DNA from: Pseudocoprococcus catus
GTDB lineage: Bacteria > Bacillota > Clostridia > Lachnospirales > Lachnospiraceae
DNA length: 50,355 bases
NCBI RefSeq assembly: GCF_902381825.1
Contig: NZ_LR698973.1
Coordinates: 899,771 to 950,125, forward strand
Direction of reading: 5' to 3'
In this document: positions 48,005 through 50,355 of the stretch, one piece after another
Numbering within the stretch: position 1 is the stretch's first letter
Layout of the letters: each line of letters begins with the position of its first letter
The notes under the pieces: model-generated
What the model saw: only the letters and a program-made list of their open reading frames with translations
What the model was told of the DNA's origin: nothing
Database searches by the model: none
Translations under genes and position numbers: made by a program

Positions 48005-48688
48005 AGACGAAAAATTATAATAGTAATTGTAGTTGTGGTTCTGGTTATAGTAGCTACAATAACATTTTTTGTGATAAAAGATTTACAGCAGGAGAAAAGT
48101 CTTCGAAAAGAAATTGATGAAATTCAAAAAGAAATGGTAGATTTTGAACAAATAGATGTAGACAAAATAAGCAAAAAATTAAAAGCTACAGTAACTACAG
48201 GAGATTATGCCAAAATTGAGAAAGCCATAAAAAACTATATGGCAGATAATTTAAATACGATGCTAACAATTTCAGAGGCTTTAAATGATGAAGTAATACC
48301 AAATGCGCTTACTGCAGAAAATTATCAGAATGATGGTCCCGATTTTGTAAAAACAAGGAAAATTTTAAAAAATACACAAGATAAACTCAGTGCTTCAAAA
48401 GAGACGATGATAATATTGTCAAAAGACGATACGGTTATGTCTTATTTAAAGAATGTTGATGATTCGTATTATATTGATTTATATAAAGAAATGGTGGGAG
48501 AAGAAAGTTCGGTTGATGATATTAAAAAAAATATTGACGATATAGTGAATTTGATTCAATCCCAGCAAAATGTTTTGGAATTTCTTTCAGAAAATAAAAA
48601 TATGTGGAATGTGCAAAACGGAAAAATTCAGTTTGATGATGATATTTTATTAAATCAATATAATCAATTACTTTTAGCCGTTCAATAA
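48002..48688 (+). CDS. Single-pass membrane protein, helical extracytoplasmic domain
   Basis: 228 residues that I do not recognise. Basic MRRK is followed by one transmembrane helix (IIIVIVVVVLVIVATITFFV, about 5-25). The rest is helical and probably outside the cell, with coiled-coil-like segments (LRKEIDEIQKEMVDFEQIDV near 35-55; DDIKKNIDDIVNLIQSQQN near 185-205). It is strongly AT-rich. The lipoprotein gene follows 17 bp downstream, so both are exported and probably cotranscribed with the toxin-immunity genes. Possible roles are surface protection or a sensor, but nothing in the sequence decides this. The start has an unusual hairpin-bridged ribosome-binding site. Confidence 0.6.
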   Translation: MRRKIIIVIVVVVLVIVATITFFVIKDLQQEKSLRKEIDEIQKEMVDFEQIDVDKISKKLKATVTTGDYAKIEKAIKNYMADNLNTMLTISEALNDEVIPNALTAENYQNDGPDFVKTRKILKNTQDKLSASKETMIILSKDDTVMSYLKNVDDSYYIDLYKEMVGEESSVDDIKKNIDDIVNLIQSQQNVLEFLSENKNMWNVQNGKIQFDDDILLNQYNQLLLAVQ

Positions 48689-48705
48689 AAAACGAAGGAG
48701 AGAAT

Positions 48706-49332
48706 ATGCAAAAGAAGAATTGTGTTTTGTGCATAAGTATAGGAATTATAGTATGTATATTGTTATCAGCTTGCTCCAAACAACCAGACTTCGATGCCAA
48801 ATCCTACGTCCAAAGTTCTCTTGATGCATACTATCATGGAGAATATAAGGACTATGCGAATCTGTTAGAAATCTCGGAAAAAGATGCCAAGAAAGAAATC
48901 GAAGAGGATTTTAATGAGAGCATCCAACAGCAATTTGATGATTCTGATAACATTACGGACAAAGGAATTGCTGATTATGCGGAAAAACTGGCAGAAGTAA
49001 AGAAACTGGCAAAATACAAAGTACAGGATGTGAAAGAAGAGGATGGAGTCTATACAGTAAGTGTACAAGTTGAACCATCCAATGTATTTCAGACATTGCA
49101 ACAAAGCTCTACAGAGGTAAGCAATGAAAAAATAAAGCAGGGATTGGATGGAAATGATCCAGAAGTCTTTGCAGCTGTATTAACAGAAAGTGTCCAGAAG
49201 AGTCTTGAAAAGAACAGTTATGGAAAAACTGTTACTGTAAAAGTATCAGTGGAAAAAGATAATTCAGGAAAGTATGGTCTTTCGGATACAGAGATGAGTA
49301 AGCTGGAAACAGCGATGTTTCCAACAGAATAA
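48706..49332 (+). CDS. Lipoprotein, DUF5105-like, function unknown
   Basis: 208 residues. The signal peptide ends in the lipobox L-L-S-A-C23, so Cys23 is probably lipid-modified and membrane-anchored outside the cell. The mature part (DFDAKSYVQSSLDAYYHGEY, then KDYANLLEISEKDAKKEIEE) resembles DUF5105-type lipoproteins: an N-terminal helical pair and a C-terminal sheet with VYTVSVQVEPSN and KTVTVKVSVEKDN. The GAAGGAG site is normal. Codon composition in the second half is less AT-rich than in the preceding gene, so the two may have different origins. A strong terminator follows at 49342. Confidence 0.7.
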   Translation: MQKKNCVLCISIGIIVCILLSACSKQPDFDAKSYVQSSLDAYYHGEYKDYANLLEISEKDAKKEIEEDFNESIQQQFDDSDNITDKGIADYAEKLAEVKKLAKYKVQDVKEEDGVYTVSVQVEPSNVFQTLQQSSTEVSNEKIKQGLDGNDPEVFAAVLTESVQKSLEKNSYGKTVTVKVSVEKDNSGKYGLSDTEMSKLETAMFPTE

Positions 49333-49341
49333 GAATGAATG

Positions 49342-49380
49342 GAAAGCTATCAGAGGAAAAAAACTGGTAGCTTTCTTTTG
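49342..49380 (+). terminator. Rho-independent terminator closing the toxin cargo
   Basis: GAAAGCTA (49342-49349) pairs with TAGCTTTC (49368-49375), extendable inward by CAG/CTG, followed by TTTTG. It marks the end of the cargo block. Confidence 0.8.
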
Positions 49381-49498
49381 TTTCAAAAACAGAGACTTGT
49401 TAAAAAGCTATTGTAATAAGCGAATCAGAAAAGTTATAATAAATGATAATGGATGGCAGAGGTCATCCATTCATTATGAGAAAAAGAAGGGATCCCAC

Positions 49499-49864
49499 AT
49501 GAACCAACAAGAAATATTCACATACATCCAAAAGCAATACCCCACCCATCCAGACACCATCAACAAATCCGGATACCTCGTCACCATCTTCAAAAACCCA
49601 AGAACCGCCGCACCTTATGCCATCTTTTACCAACCAGCTGAAAGAACAACTTTCATGGAAGTTCAGGCAGAGCCGGACATGATAGGCAACTACATCGAAA
49701 TGTATCACCTTGCTCCGGCAAAGTACATGGACAAGAAGCACTGGCTGGCAGTTCCGTTGGATGGTTCTGTCAGCGATTCAAAAGTTCTGGATTTACTCGA
49801 TATGAGCTACGACCTCGTAGACGGACAGGCAGAAACAGATGGAGAGACAGGAGCAGATAGATAG
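49499..49864 (+). CDS. MmcQ/YjbR-like small protein
   Basis: 121 residues from ATG 49499 (AAGAAGG upstream; in-frame ATG 49397 is not supported). Features of the MmcQ/YjbR fold are visible: the N-terminal helix with NQQEIFTYIQKQY, the strands VTIFKNPRTAAPYAIFYQP, and the ending KHWLAVPLDGSVSDSKVLDL with a helix S-Y-D-L-V. The family has a double-wing DNA-binding-like fold of unknown function. It returns to the composition of the ICE backbone and directly precedes the sortase gene. The tail (DGQAETDGETGADR) is acidic and repetitive. Confidence 0.75.
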   Translation: MNQQEIFTYIQKQYPTHPDTINKSGYLVTIFKNPRTAAPYAIFYQPAERTTFMEVQAEPDMIGNYIEMYHLAPAKYMDKKHWLAVPLDGSVSDSKVLDLLDMSYDLVDGQAETDGETGADR

Positions 49865-49983
49865 GGGCAGACGGACAGGCAACAGACAGTACGCCAGAAG
49901 AAAAAGATTGACAATTCTGACCACACATTCCATAATGACGATAGTGGTTCGAGAGAACTAACAGGAAAAATGGGAGAGACAAC

Positions 49984-50355
49984 ATGAAGAAAAAAAGCTC
50001 ATACCGATGGCTGATATGGATCATTCTGGCAGTGGTTTTAATCGGGGTAGCACTTATGCATATCCTTCCCCCATACATCGACCGATGGAAATCCGCCAGA
50101 GATTATGACAAACTTGCCGAGGAGTATGTAAATGATGAGTCCGAACCAGATGATGGAAAGCAGAAGAAAAAAGACTGGTGGGCAACAGACGTAAAAGTAG
50201 AGTTTGACAAACTGAAAGCCGAGAATCCAGATGTTATCGGATGGATACGGTTTGATAATCAGGACGAACTTGGCATCAATTATCCAATTCTGTATTCAGG
50301 TGACAATGAGAAATATCTGAGAACCGACTTGTATGGCAACAGCCACATCGCAGGG
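49984..50355 (+). CDS. Class B sortase, partial (cut by window end)
   Basis: The first 124 residues of a sortase B-like transpeptidase. An N-terminal membrane anchor (WLIWIILAVVLIGVALMHIL, about 9-28) and a charged linker precede the start of the sortase barrel: VEFDKLKAENPDVIGWIRFD, NYPILYSGDNEKYLRTDLYG, then NSHIAG. The catalytic His, Cys and Arg lie beyond the window. In this ICE type a class B sortase is the usual partner for the SpaA/Cna-B adhesin, here about 34 kb upstream with an APKTG sorting signal. GGGAGAG precedes the ATG. Confidence 0.85.
   Translation, partial: MKKKSSYRWLIWIILAVVLIGVALMHILPPYIDRWKSARDYDKLAEEYVNDESEPDDGKQKKKDWWATDVKVEFDKLKAENPDVIGWIRFDNQDELGINYPILYSGDNEKYLRTDLYGNSHIAG

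Larger units (their letters stand above)
4800..50355. mobile_element. Integrative and conjugative element, partial
   Basis: One strand carries, in order, ParM/ParR-like segregation genes, orphan methyltransferases, an oriT candidate, MobC, a relaxase, a coupling protein and a mating-pair channel (VirB2-, VirB6-, VirB3- and VirB4-like, hydrolase), which together define a Gram-positive conjugative element. The left limit near 4.5-4.8 kb is inferred from the broken flavodoxin gene and the start of element-type genes. No integrase, recombinase, excisionase or right end is seen, so the element continues beyond 50355. Cargo regions are 9.4-15.3 kb and 32.3-49.4 kb. A conjugative plasmid cannot be ruled out from this window alone. 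Confidence 0.7.

Noticed and set aside
1..50355. tRNA or rRNA genes
   Set aside because: No cloverleaf-like or rRNA-like sequence was recognised on either strand by eye; a tRNAscan search would decide.

Overview
The window looks like a gut Lachnospiraceae-type Firmicute (Blautia, Dorea or Ruminococcus-like). The reasons are moderate-to-low GC, strong AGGAGG ribosome-binding sites with frequent TTG and GTG starts, and family content typical of that group: SpaA-type adhesin with class B sortase, LytTR two-component pair, DUF3801, DUF4313, DUF4314, PrgI and Maff2-like conjugation genes. This placement is inference; no rRNA or taxonomic marker is present.

Bases 1-4800 are a patchwork next to the element. 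They hold an unrecognised small protein gene, a truncated phosphatase-like start, an HTH / ImmA-IrrE peptidase / PIN-like operon lying between two near-identical 30-bp direct repeats, a LysR regulator, and a broken flavodoxin gene. Several clear rho-independent terminators separate these units.

Bases about 4800-32264 are the core of an integrative and conjugative element (ICE). In order they hold a divergently transcribed XRE repressor with predicted operators; a ParM/ParR-like segregation pair with hairpins upstream; a ribbon-helix-helix-like protein with an acidic repeat tail; an orphan 5mC methyltransferase; an amidoligase plus gamma-glutamylcyclotransferase; a 1454-residue Cna-B adhesin; a mobile S-adenosylmethionine synthetase; a DUF3991/Toprim primase-like protein; and a second orphan DNA methyltransferase. 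Then follow a palindrome/hairpin oriT candidate, MobC, the relaxase, PcfB/DUF3801, an ArdC-like antirestriction homologue, the VirD4 coupling protein, and the mating-pair genes (pilin-like, VirB6, PrgI/VirB3, VirB4, lysozyme-CHAP hydrolase). No integrase, topoisomerase or right end is visible; the element runs off the window, ending in a partial class B sortase.

Bases about 32265-49400 look like effector cargo inserted in that backbone. First comes a peptidoglycan-binding / DUF1906 glycosidase-like protein with a membrane-embedded tail, followed by a small YcxB-like membrane protein (a candidate toxin-immunity pair). Next is a LytTR response regulator and GHKL kinase, the kinase interrupted by an in-frame TAG. 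Then a 3177-residue secreted Rhs/YD-repeat protein with a GIY-YIG/URI-like tip, its probable immunity gene, and two exported proteins of unknown role. A pair of 11-bp direct repeats 21 bp apart just upstream of the Rhs promoter suggests that the adjacent LytTR regulator controls the Rhs toxin.

Together: the segregation and methylation modules maintain and protect the element, the oriT-relaxase-VirD4-VirB4 set moves it, the adhesin and sortase promote cell contact, and the cargo is predicted to arm the host against competitors.
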